Assembly (NCBI GenBank): GCA_007922225.1
Contig: ML679961.1
Coordinates: 7,857,702-7,921,701, forward strand
Length of the DNA: 64,000 nt
Origin: Emydura subglobosa
Lineage: Eukaryota > Chordata > Testudines > Chelidae
Direction: 5' to 3'
Shown here piece after piece: positions 35,842-46,887 of this stretch. Under the pieces are notes generated by a model that was not told where the DNA came from, ran no database searches, and saw only the letters and a program-made list of their open reading frames with translations. Made by a program: the position numbers and the translations under genes. The stretch's first letter is position 1. Every line of letters starts with the position of its first letter.

Positions 35842-37461
35842 GCGTTACTTATGAGTAGGGTTAGCGCTCAGTGCCCCGTGGATTTAAATGATCAAGCACT
35901 TATTTTCTAGCCGTAGCGTCACTTGTGTCAATGTGAAAGTACCATGAAAACTGTCTTAATGCAGTTACCTATCTCATCCAGATCAGGCACGTATCCCCCC
36001 ACTGCTTTATACACAGAAGTATGGCTTAGAGGGAAAAACTCATTAAATCAAAATGCAATTACTTTTCTGGTACCCATTACTGCAGTTAAGGACAACTCAC
36101 TAGTCAAAATTCCTTTGTCAGTGATTTACAGCTACAAAATAAAAATGAATTAAACGTGAGATCTTACCACAAGAAGGGACTTAGGGGCAGAATTTGGGAG
36201 AAAGAAACCGAAAACCCATATACAATTTTAGAAGGTTGTGTGTGGCTGGAAATAAAATCTAGTAGATATGATACCTTTAATATGCTTCACTCACACCACC
36301 CAAGTCACCCCTCCTTAGCTCAGAAATGTTTACTTTTTTAAAAAAAAGCATAATTTTCCAGGTAATCATTTTTGTTTCACACTACTGACTCTGAAGAAAA
36401 TCATTCTTTTAAAAACAAAAGGAGCATTGTGCGTTGGAGACTAGGTTATGACAGATCAGGCATAACAATTTTTTTGATCAGCCAAAAAGTTCATGGATTT
36501 TTTTTTTTTTTTGGTCGGAGCTATGGTCCAATTTAGTTAGTCAATTAGATTTTGCTACATAAGTCGGTCTAAAGTTTCGAATGTGCAGAGACATGCTTTA
36601 GCACCCAAACTCTAATTTGGAAACTTGCCCCATCCCATATACTTCTGTGCAAGTTCATGGAGAGTATTGTACCAGAATGTTTTTAATCTATAAAAATTGA
36701 AATGGACTCAACACAAAAGAATGTTCAAGGTCTGATAAAACCACAAAAGGAAGAAAATTCACAGTTGAGGATCTTCCAAAGCCTATGCATAGCGTCCTAT
36801 CTCCTTATCAGTGTGCCTGTGTGTAGTTAGACCCTTAATTATAAATGTCATATTTTTTGTGGTCTTGTGTTAGCCCATTAATGAGAAACCCTTTTAGTGG
36901 AGTTTTTAATAGGTAAATTTATAGTGGTTCTCCGAGACAATAAAAATCGGTTAAGTGCTGTATTTGTGTATGGACTTTCCTATCCTTTTTTAGAAAAGGA
37001 GACAAATATAAAATGTGATGTTGCACACATTAGTGTGCCAGCTGAAGAATACTGACAGGTGGGATAATGGTCTTGTAAGAGAGTTTGAGAGTTTTGTTTT
37101 TAAAATACCTGCACTTGGTGCATTCCAAAGGGGGGTAAAATGTTCTTTTCCAAAGTATTATGATGACCCAAGGTTGGCAAAGAAGATTTAGCAGTCTTTG
37201 GGTAAAGAAGAAAAAGCGTCCATTAGCTGCACAAAAGTACCACAATTTCTCCTTCAACAGGAACAGTAAATGAAGAAACAGAGCATGTCTGGATCCAGTT
37301 GAAGTAAAAAGTGGGCATTGTATGTTTCACATGAATAGTGATTATTAAACTTACAAGGCAAAGCCAACATCACAAACCAAAGCTAAGTCAAAGAGGCACT
37401 TTTGGGAGTACGTATGCTCATACGTTTACACACATTTCAGTTTTGTCCCCCGCCCAGTTTC

Positions 37462-37595
37462 CATTGTTATTACTGGTTTGTATGGTGGTTGCACACAGAG
37501 GCCCCTAGTCATGGGTCAGGTCTGTGCTGGATGCTGCTCAAACACAGAACAAAAAGGCAATCCCTGCCCCAAAGAACGTACAGTCTAAGTACTTA
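37462..37595. repeat. Same repeat family as 24880
   Basis: GCCCCTAGTCATGGGTCAGG and GCTCAAACACAGAACAAAAAGGC then CCCTGCCCCAAAGAACGTACAGTCTAAGTACTT in the PTGDR intron. Confidence 0.75.
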
Positions 37596-37655
37596 GAATC
37601 ATAGAACCACAGGGTTAGAAGGAACCACAAGGATCTTTCTAATCCCCCTGCTGTG
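37596..37655 (-). mobile_element. Short CR1 tail fragment
   Basis: AGAATCATAGAACCACAGGGTTAGAAGGAACC followed by a CCCCCTGCTGTG remnant; a truncated CR1 3' end in the PTGDR intron. Confidence 0.7.
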
Positions 37656-37721
37656 TATCACTTCTATGCTACGCATCTGTGTATCACCATGATACCACAT
37701 GCTCTGAAAAGTAAAACAAAA

Positions 37722-37862
37722 TGACATCGGGCTTTAAAGATATTTAGGCACCTATCTGCACCGTTAGGCACTTAACTCTCAATGGGAATTAGGCAGCTTT
37801 GAAAAAAAAAATCTGACCAGATGCCTCTCTGCATCTACAGACCTTTAAAAATCTGGGCCCAG
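37722..37862. repeat. Old interspersed repeat (TTTAGGCACCTA type)
   Basis: TTTAGGCACCTATCTGCACC ... TTAACTCTCAATGGGAATTAGGC ... AAAATCTGGGCCC; related stretches are seen near 16800-16840, 19337-19445, 44160-44350 and 44500-44650. Unclassified. Confidence 0.5.
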
Positions 37863-37977
37863 GCAACTATGATGCCAGCCTCCAGTTCAGTTCTACCCGA
37901 TTCTGATCTCATTTATGCCACAGAAAACCCTGCCTAACTCCAACAAGGTCAATAGAGTTATCCAGGATTTACTCTGA

Positions 37978-38045
37978 GGGTTTGTCTACACAGGGAGTAA
38001 TTTAGGAACGGCTATTCCAGCATCACTCCATGTGTAGACAAGACC
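37978..38045. mobile_element. Minimal 68-bp TIR element
   Basis: GGGTTTGTCTACACAGG and TGTGTAGACAAGACCT ends face each other around only about 35 bp of interior, an internally deleted MITE in the PTGDR intron. Confidence 0.7.
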
Positions 38046-38255
38046 TAAGAACCTAATGGAACTCAAAGGTGATACATTGTGTCCACAAGGGGGCACTCTT
38101 ACCATACAGTAATGATTGCCATACTGAAACATTGCGAGAAAACAAAAGTATTTTATGGAGATGCCTTCATAGTTAAAATTGTGTGTATTTTTTACAGCAA
38201 TATTTAAGTTTCAAGCCATTTAAAGATTTACATCTTTAGTTACTATAAAAACAAC

Positions 38256-38403
38256 AGAGACAAGGATGGTGAGGTAACATCTTTTATTGAACCACCTTCT
38301 GTTGGCGAGAAAGACGTCTGTGTAGCTCGAAAGTTTGTCTTTCGTCTTTCTCACCAACAGAAGATGGTTCAATAAAAGATGTTACCTCACCCACCTTGTC
38401 TCT
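38256..38403. repeat. Palindrome: 61-bp inverted repeat with 26-bp loop
   Basis: Left arm 38256-38316 and right arm 38343-38403 are reverse complements with four mismatches, around loop 38317-38342. The arms include GAGGTAACATCTTTTATTGA. Sequence continues as TCCTGGGACAGACACAGCTAC to about 38440, resembling the end of a common reptile interspersed repeat. Confidence 0.92.
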
Positions 38404-39689
38404 CTAATATCCTGGGACAGACACAGCTACACAACACTACATATAAAAACAAGAACATTTACAGTAATGGCATCGGTGTATTAAAAGAAAGTCTCAAAAT
38501 AATAGGCTTTGTTTTTCTTTCACACCAATTTTCCACCCGTGTTGTTCCACTGACTTCAGTAGTTACTCCTGATTTACACCCATGTCAGTGAGAGGAGAAT
38601 CAGATCCAATATGTTCATTTATGGAGGAATTAAATATAATCTAACCCCCACTCATCAGCTTTTTGAGAATGTTTCCCTAACTTTTTTTTTTCAATTCATA
38701 GCTTGGAGGAATTACAACATTTGGAGTTTTTGCACAGCATCAATTCTGCAACAATCTCCCACAAAGGTGTTTGGTAATGATCAAAATTCAAAAAGCTATT
38801 TTAGCTGTTACCCGCCCAAAAAGCTGTGGCATGCCACAGAAGCAGATTGAAGATGACATAACATTTTATACATCCAAGGGGAAAAAATGAATCCAGCCTT
38901 AACTGTGACCCAAGAATGTGAATTCTTACAACATATACATCACTGGATTGTTAAAAAAAAAAAACACAGCATATGATAAATGATGGATATGCTGAAAGAA
39001 TTCACTGAACTTTTGCACAAAATGGTTCTAAAAGCACTGTCATGTAGTCTAGAAAGGATGAATGCGGAGTAGGGCCCAAATGCGAAGTTTAAGGCCCCTC
39101 TCCAATGTTTCACTCTCTTCCCTCAAAAAATGTTCTCAAATGGTTCACCTATGGGCCAGTAGTGGTCTGCAGAGACCTGTCTAGGCACGTGATGATATTT
39201 CCATTGCCTACGTGTTTGCAGGATTGGGACCTGACCTTGCTGTTTAATGCAACCAGAAATGGGATTTCCTGATCCCTTAGAAATCCCATTTGTCCAAGGA
39301 TGCACCAGAAGGTCTTATTCCTGAGCTCAGGTTTTGCCACTGCACAGACTTTTCTTTGTGCTGCATCAGAAAGGGTATTCACTTCCCAGCTGCAACGTCT
39401 TTGCCATGTTTGCTAACACTCACTTGTTCCTTATATATCCCCTTCTCCAGTAAGCATGTTTCACAGAGATAGGGCCTGATCTTCCTCTCCCACTGGGTGG
39501 GGAGGAGGGGGAGGGAGAAAATCAAGATGAACTCAGTTGAAGTTAAAAGACCATGAGTGTAAAGTGAAAGGAGAATCAGGCCATGCTGCCTTTTCATGCA
39601 AGCATTTAAATCTTCACACATTTGGGCAAGTCTTGTTATCCCCCACATGAGGGACAGGTGAAGCCTAGTTCACATCCTCAGCCTGTTTC

Positions 39690-40060
39690 ACTGGACTGGG
39701 AGGTGGCAGTCAGATCCAGGTGTTGGGGCAGGAGTTGCTCCTAGTGGTCAGAGCAGGAGTCAGACCCAGCTTACCTGGAGTGAATCGAGGCCGGAGAGGT
39801 GCGGTCACAACCACGAGCAAATCGAATGCTTTGAGCAGCTGGTGAGTCGCTGCCGCTGCTGGGTGAAGAGCCGGCTGCCTCTTCGCACCAATCAGGCAGT
39901 ATAGCCAGTCAGGCTCCAGACTGCCGGCCATCTGCGCTTGTTAGGTTGCCCAGAGGCTGGCTCTGAGCATCCCTGTTGCCAGACACCCTGTCCCCAGCCG
40001 CTTTGCACTGGGGATCCCTGACACAAGAAATTCCAGGGTGGTAACAAATGAGTGTAGCTG
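39690..40060. mobile_element. Candidate LTR fragment in PTGDR intron
   Basis: Mid-repetitive-looking, GC-rich block with CACCAATCAGGCAGTATAGCCAGTCAGGCTCC (CCAAT plus TATA-like on +). Related in style to 46150-46565. Weak evidence. Confidence 0.3.
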
Positions 40061-40371
40061 CCTGCCTGCCCCCTGTTCCCCTCACCCTATGTGGGGCGCC
40101 CGCCAGAGTGCAGAGCACTCCGGCTGATCCTTGGGCAGAGGAGCTATTCTTAGGGGACTATTCCAACAGGTCTTACTGGGATCCATCCTTAAAGCTGCCT
40201 TTAGTTATGCTGGCGGCACCAGGAAAACCAGGCATTGAGGGAATAGAGAGGTTACCTTTTCCTCCCCAGCACAGCACAGCTGAGGATCTAGACCGGGAAC
40301 ACTGAGGCACAGATCGTTTGGAGAAACCAGTTGATTTACATCTTACGAAGTAGTCTTTCCATAGGGTGACC

Positions 40372-40484
40372 AGATGTCCCGATTTTATAGGGACAGTCCT
40401 GATGTTCGGGGGGGGTTTTCTTATATAGGCGCCTATGACCCGCACCCCGTCCCAATTTTTCACACTGGCTATCTGGTCCCCCTA
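40372..40484. mobile_element. Short TIR element (TAGGGTGACCAGA type)
   Basis: TAGGGTGACCAGATGTCCCG start and ATCTGGTCCCCCTA end are inverted repeats. The interior has paired GGGACAG and GTCCCAATTTTT motifs, so the 113-bp element could fold on itself. Confidence 0.8.
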
Positions 40485-41140
40485 CCTCTATGCATCCAAA
40501 AGTGCGTTCGCATAGTAAGGGCAAAACTGTCCTCGCAGATCTGCGTGTCTGCTAACAACATCCAAGCTCTGTGACACAAGGCCCTGTAACGGAGCTTGAA
40601 TGAGGGCATTGATTAACAGCCAACGCCCCGCCAAAAATACCGGGCCCCTTTCTGATCTGACGCCAGTGCAATTCCATCAGTGTCAGTGGCACCGGTCAGG
40701 GTCTTCGCCTGCGCAATGGATTTCAAAATCAGGCTCCGTTTTCCTCGCGATGGGTTTAATGGATCAAAACCAGGCGGCAGGCTAGCCCAGCGTGCGTTAC
40801 TATTCCGTTGTACGTCATGTGACGAAGTGCTGTGTTCAGTTGCGTACCAGTTACTGAGTTTGTAAGTTGTTAAAGAATTAAAACGTACTGGGCCGGATTC
40901 TCAAACAGCTGAAGGTCTGACCCAGGAAGTGTAATTATATGCATAGAAACTATTATTTTGTTGCCTGATCTGAGCTTGCTTGCTGATTGATTCATCTGCA
41001 TGCTCAGTGGGTTTTAGTTCAGCTTGATGTTAATGAGGTCATTTAGGAAGTGTTGTTTACTCAAATCAGTTACGAAGCGCTGTATTATTGCTGGAGCTCA
41101 GCTTTTAGGTTTTATAATAAGATCTTTGTGTTTAAAACAG

Positions 41141-41338
41141 ATCCGTGCTTATATGGGAGCATTTGCTGCTGGCTTTGATGAAAAGGAAGACCTCAGAGCC
41201 CTGCGGTTTCTATCTGTGAACTCCATTGTGGACCCCTGGGTTTTCATCATTTTCAGGACATCGGTTTTTCGCATGTTCCTTCATAGAGTTTGCAGAAGAC
41301 TGAATTCTACAAAAGCCACCACGCCCCAGCGTCTCTGA
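41141..41338 (+). CDS. PTGDR: PTGDR exon 2: DP1 TM7 and C-terminal tail
   Basis: The terminal coding exon supplies residues 280-344. It opens directly after AAAACAG in phase 0, restoring the junction [11 protein letters not shown], which parallels mammalian DP1. The prostanoid TM7 block [18 protein letters not shown] follows; R301 is the arginine that in this family binds the prostaglandin carboxylate, and DPW is at 310-312. The tail is short, has no clear palmitoylation cysteine cluster beyond C330, and ends TPQRL before TGA. The polypyrimidine tract is only modest (CTTTGTGTTT). Base composition is ordinary, in strong contrast to exon 1. Confidence 0.94.
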   Translation: MRAYMGAFAAGFDEKEDLRALRFLSVNSIVDPWVFIIFRTSVFRMFLHRVCRRLNSTKATTPQRL

Positions 41339-41907
41339 ACCGGGCACCTAAAACTACAGCAGCAAACAGCATTTTGCTTTCCTCGATAACTTGAATTGGA
41401 GGAACATCGTGCCAGTAATTGTTTACATGACCAAACTGATCTCAGTAATTGTGCTAGATGTCGGGATTCATGGATCTTCTCTAAACACTGTAAAAAACAG
41501 AGAAATGAATTCCGAGGAAGGTTAAGTGTCATTGCCGTTCCGCTGTGTGCATGCGCTACAGAGATGAAGCATTCCTGCATGGTTGGCTTTTTGCCTTTCC
41601 TGTCACAGACTGGAGCTGAAAGTTTGTGGTCATGTGAGTAACAGGGAATCTTGTGAAGTGACTCTGCTTGCCAGAGCGTTGGGAAACGCTGATTACAGTA
41701 AGAATAATGCATGTGTGGTATAAAGCGCTGCTGTCTGATCGTCAGGCCTGATTCGCCACTCCCGTCAGAGTAAGGGCCTGATCCTGCATGTCTTTAGGGT
41801 TTCCCATAGATTTCCGTAGGCTGCCGGCAGGCCGACGTGTCTGCCCATGTGGATCAGCTGAGAGGATCAACGCCTACATCAGGAACAACTAAAGTCTGAT
41901 GGGGAAA

Positions 41908-41938
41908 AATAAAGCTCTTCATTTTTAAAATAAATAAA
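41908..41938 (+). other. PTGDR: PTGDR polyadenylation signals (three AATAAA)
   Basis: AATAAA hexamers occur at 41908-41913, 41929-41934 and 41933-41938 (the last two overlap), about 570 bp past the stop codon, and are followed by T/G-rich sequence near 41950-41970. This would give a 3'UTR of roughly 600 bp. A further AATAAA at 42600-42605 could serve a longer transcript. Confidence 0.6.
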
Positions 41939-42055
41939 AGCGATGTACAGTCCTTTTCATGTTGTATTCTCCCGGATAAATATCTTGTCATCCATTAGCC
42001 AAATAATACTAAATTCATGGTACATACAGTATCAGATCCGGCAGCAATGAGTCTA

Positions 42056-42352
42056 CAGGCTTGTCTTCACTGTAGTGTCAGCTCTAGGTATAACTCGAGG
42101 GTGGCTCCAAACTCGAGTCACACACACAAAAACCTCTAGCCTGAGTGCTTACATGCGAGCTAGCTGACCAGACTCCAGGAGGCAGGGAGTGGGTTGAACC
42201 TCCAGTGCTGCTGACATTCAAGGCAGTAATACAGTGGGGATTAAGCTAGTCTATGCTGCTAATACACATACTCTGTGCTGTTGGAGGGTTGTTTTATGAG
42301 CTAGGCTAACTAACTTGAGAGTAGATAATGCTCTGCAGTGAAGACAAAGCCC
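42056..42352. mobile_element. TIR element downstream of PTGDR
   Basis: CAGGCTTGTCTTCACTG and CAGTGAAGACAAAGCCC are near-perfect inverted repeats around about 297 bp, with TCTA on both flanks. No transposase ORF. Confidence 0.8.
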
Positions 42353-45300
42353 TCTATCCTGCCATGGATTTGCACAGAGAACTCTTTTTGGTGTTAGAGA
42401 GACAGCAGAACTACTGCCGTACATGGCCCGGCGGGAACCTGCAGAGATCTACCCATGTGTGGAAATTTCCCCTTCTGAGTAGCACCCCTGTGGAACTATT
42501 TACGTGAATAAAGTTACGCAGGTGGGTAAATCTTTGCTGGGTTGGGTCTTAAGACAGTAAACAATCATGCAGTGTAGTAATGTATTTACATTTATATACA
42601 ATAAAAGTTCGAGTGCTTTATTCATTTGGAAAAAACAAGGGCTGAAAAATCTCCATTAGAAAGCAACATCATTTTACACTGTATGGTTTGTTAAATAAAT
42701 TATTATTTAGCTAGCATTGAGTTTTATACCAAGTTCATGATTTCCTTTGTCTGGTAAACAAACATCACGGATCTTTTGCTTTAAAGATGGGAGTTTATGC
42801 GAGCTGGCTGGGAATTACTGTGCTTACCTGATGCTTTTGAGATGGCCATCTCCAAGGTATAATACAATGTTGACAAGTTAGGCTTATGTCAATCAAACAG
42901 CTAGTTGGCTCACTGCAATTATTTTAATACTAGCTGTATGGCAAAATAAGGTTTTATGAGAAAAAGCACAGTACAGGAAATGGCCAAAGATCATTTTAAC
43001 TGAGAATTAATCTCCTGCGTCACTTGTATAACTACCATTAATGTTGATGTGAGTTTGATACATGTATCAAAGAAACAAATAACCTTACAGGAGTATTACT
43101 GTAGTGCCTCTCTGATAAAAGGAGTGTTTCTTTCCGTGTTTACTTGGCTATTCTATGCACAGGTGCAGTCATCTTTGCTGTCATATCACGAGATATTTAT
43201 TCTGCTATAACTTGGCTGTAGTGAGAGTTTTGCCAAGGAAGAAACCTATGCAAATATTTATTGTGAACCTTTGTACCTTAAGGGAAGACACGATGTGGCC
43301 ATTTCACATCAGGCTGGGGACTGGTCAGATTCCCATAGTCAATGAAAGGTTGTTCTTGGCACGCATTTCAATAGAAGACTTCCGGAGCCTCACCTCCACA
43401 CCGGGCCCCCAAAAAAGTGCATGTTTGTCGATGGGATAATCCAGCCTTGGTGGTGACCCATCTAGAACCTCCCTGCACCCAGGGCCCAAGCATTATTTTT
43501 TCAGGCCCTGTACAAACTCGTAACACGGACTCCCACCCACACACATACCACAGTTCCTCTTCCTCTCCATACAATCTCATGAGCCATGAAATTTTTTCCC
43601 TCATGGTAATGGGGGTTGCAGCCTGGGCTGGGCCCCTCAGGGTCTCTGGGCCCTGGTAAAGGGTACCCTTTTTCCTCCCCATGTGGGGGCCCTGCCTGCA
43701 CCCCACTGGTGGGTCAGGACTCACTGTTTGGCAAACACAGTTGTAGACAAGCTGTCTGTAGGTGGCACTTTTCCCTCTGAGGACATGCTGAACCAATACC
43801 CCGGTACAGGGATGGTGAGCTCTAGAAATGATTAAAGGAAATACATCCACAGTGACATTAGATAAGGGATAGAATCCATTTTGTTTCAGGGGATCTGCCA
43901 ACTACTAAACTGCCTGGGATTAAGAACAAGCTTCTCCACCGGGTCAATCATCTGTTAATTGTAGACTGCGTTTCTTATTTTCCTCTGACGTATCTGATGA
44001 AGAATCAGGATACTGGAGTAGATGGGTCACTCGGGTGAGCTGGCATTTTCCTTCCTATGCTTGCGTGGTGTTAGACGTACCCACGTTCACACCAGAAACT
44101 AACCAAAGGTAACTCAAAGACCTATGGGACTTCTTTAAAAGCAGGAGTGCAAACTTAGACTAGCGTTTTCAAACGTAGGACCTAAATTGAGGCTAGGTAC
44201 CTACATCAGCTGAAATAAATCGGCTGGTTTTCAGAGGTGCTGGGCACCCACCGATGTCGCTGACTTCACTGGGAACCGGGAGCGCTCAGCCCATTTGAAA
44301 AAAAATCTAGCTGTTTATTTAAGTGCGTAAGTATGGATTTATGGACCTCTGTCTCAGGTATTTAGATGGCCCCCCTTTACTATAGTATCTTTGCCCTTCG
44401 CAATCTTTAATGGATTCACCCTTACAACACCCTTGTGAGGTAGGGCCATGCTCTGATCCCCTTTTTACAGAGAGGGAACTGAGACACAAAAAGAGGCAGG
44501 GCTAAATTTACAAAGGGATTTAGGCACCTAACTGCCACTGTAGCCGCCTAAGTCCAAAATTTTGATCATCAAAACCCCCCACCTCCCTGAGCGCCTACAT
44601 TTCCACCGATAAAGTCCCCTAAAAATCTGCTGGTGGGCACACACACCGCTCCCTACGTGCTGATCCCCACGCCTGTTGGGATTCACAAACGAGGCATTCC
44701 CTTGCCTATCTTGCCTGGAGTATCTGATACAACAGACATGCTCCAAGGCAGCTCTTCAGGAACCATGTCTGAACAATTTCCAATTTTGGCAACTGTATTC
44801 TTCTGCCTTAAAATGTTTAGTTTTTCAGGCAGGTTTCAAACCCCTCTTGATTTCCGAATAGCTTTGGAATTGCATGCTTAACGTGTCGTTTTATCCCTAT
44901 ATGTAAATTGTTACTGATTTGTTCAGATATACGTGTGGGGTTATTCACAATGAGTTTGTTTTATTGTAAAAGCACCCAGGATACTTAGTTTTGGTGGGCC
45001 AGAAGCTGCAGTCCTACCACAGACAAAACTCCTACGGAAGTCAGCAAGAGTTTCTTAGTGCATTCAAGCGAGAGGAGCGTTTTAATTGGACAAGTTACTC
45101 TGGTGTGTTGACTTTCTGAATGTTGTATCTCCTAAAATCACTCATCCTCTTTCTGAATGTCGTATCGCATTCCATCCTAGAGGTGGCAGCATTTCACCTG
45201 TGGGTGAAACAGGGCTCTATCCTGCAAACCACTCCAGTGTGTAGTGTGTACAGATCCATTGAAATCTGTGGGCTATACACAGTAATAAACACGCAGCTCA

Positions 45301-46149
45301 GTAGGAAGAGTTTGCAAAGCTGGGCCTCATTGTCTGTAGAACACCTGGGTATGCAGTCCTTCCTGCTACAAAGATGCTATCAATATGCAGATTGTATTTG
45401 TGTGAATGAAGTTCCGGAACAGCTGTCAGCCTTTTATTTATAAATGCCTACTATCAGAGGTTATCAGCCACAGAAATCCAGTCTATGGCTTTCCCCCAAT
45501 CTTGGGATATACAGCTTCAGGTCAGAGCACTTTTTTATTACCCAAAACTTGAAAAAAATCAGTTGGGCAATTTTTAAATGACACAGACGGTAAACAATGA
45601 ACTAGGCACCCGTGCCTAGGGCAAAAGCCGTCCTGGATGCTGGCTGGTGGAACAGCCACCAAGATTACACTTGAGGGCAGCAAATCCCAAATCATAGTAT
45701 AAGGCCCAGCTGGGTTTCTGCACTGGTCTATTAAACCGTGCACAGCCTAGGTTGTATTTAGTACCAGTGCAAGATGATTCAAGGGCTGAACAGAGGCTAT
45801 CAGCACATGAAGGGTCTGAACGAAAGCTTGCTGAAGTCAATGGAAAGAAACGCGTTGATTTCAGTGGGCTTTGGATCAGGCCCTCCTTTTGAACAGAAAT
45901 AGTGACCAGTCAAGAGCAATCACTGCATCAGTTTCCATACTCAGCATGCAGCTGTAAAGTAACAGTGCCAACGTGCATCGCGTTGTTTCAGTGTCGGGAT
46001 TGTAGTGGCCATGAGAGAGAAAGTATTGACCAATTACACTGGCTTTTTCATTTTATAGAAAAGATGAATGGGCCAGTTTCAGGAGGGCTAGAAATATCGC
46101 TGGTAAATGACTTGGTAGGTATAACTTACCATCAGGGCTGGGACGTAGG
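42353..46149. other. Region between the receptor genes; no gene recognised
   Basis: Includes a 43370-43900 stretch that is open for 177 codons on the minus strand without recognisable domains, a MIR at 44388-44520 and old-repeat traces at 44160-44350. Confidence 0.5.
44388..44520 (-). repeat. MIR SINE
   Basis: CTTACAACACCCTTGTGAGGTAGG and TTTACAGAGAGGGAACTGAGACAC mark a reverse-oriented MIR core. Confidence 0.8.
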
Positions 46150-46565
46150 TGACCGGGGCTAGTGGTTAGCAAGCTGGTTGAGAAGTATCACGTTAAGTCA
46201 CTGGGAATCAGAGAGGAGCCAGTCAAACTAATCCAGACCGGGCCAGACGCTGCTAGGGTCACCAGTAAGCAGGCAGGTAGGAGTCTGTAGGGCTGGGTGA
46301 GGGAGCCAAGTTGCAGTTAGCTAGAGCCCAGTTTGTGCAGACAACTCCCTGCGCCTCTCTTTGGGTTTAAATGGGAGGCCCTGACCAATCAGAGGTCCCG
46401 GTGTTCCTCCAATCAGAGCCCAAGGGAGGCCTCGCGGATATAACTTGAGGTTTCATGGCATTTCCGCTCAGTCAGTTGGTAGCGAGTCACTGGGTGAGAG
46501 CAGGGTGGCGCCGGCGTCCTGGGAACCCCACGGCCCCAGGTTCAGGATCTGCAGGATCATGACAA
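46150..46565. mobile_element. Candidate LTR fragment
   Basis: Contains paired CCAATCAGAG boxes, a GATATAACTTGAGG TATA-like site and GTCAGTTGGTAGCGAG, arranged like a retrotransposon LTR on the + strand. No coding sequence; boundaries approximate. Confidence 0.35.
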
Positions 46566-46648
46566 ACACAGAGGGCCAGACGTTTGCACCACTGAATTTA
46601 ACCCAGTGTTTCTCCTGATTTTCTTAAGGGATGTAAGTTTGAGATTCA

Positions 46649-46884
46649 GGCCTTGTCTACACCCAGACTTGCACCAGTTTAGTTAAACCCGTGCAAAGAG
46701 TGCTCACACAGGGGTTATTTCCACCTTAAGGCTGGCTTCTTTTGATTTCAAAAGCAAAACCAAAACACGCCACTCTCATAAATGGAAATCAGAGTCCACA
46801 CAAGGGTTTGTGCCTGTGCAACGAAAATGGTTTACATTCACATCTTGGGTTAAACAGATGCAATTTTCCTGTGTAGACAAAACC
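46649..46884. mobile_element. TIR element, TCA flank duplication
   Basis: GGCCTTGTCTACAC and GTGTAGACAAAACC ends, 236 bp, flanked by TCA on both sides (46646-46648, 46885-46887). Interior TTTAGTTAAACC / GGGTTAAAC blocks are themselves inverted. Confidence 0.75.
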
Positions 46885-46887
46885 TCA

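Larger units (their letters stand above)
33785..41140 (+). other. PTGDR: PTGDR intron 1
   Basis: A single phase-0 GT-AG intron of 7,356 bp. Donor GTAAGT is at 33785-33790 and acceptor CAG ends at 41140. Its position at the end of TM6 is the conserved intron site of prostanoid receptor genes and is identical in the PTGER2 copy downstream. Its first part (33785-35675) shows no recognisable gene or repeat apart from short A- and T-rich runs; the rest carries the repeats listed separately. Confidence 0.9.
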
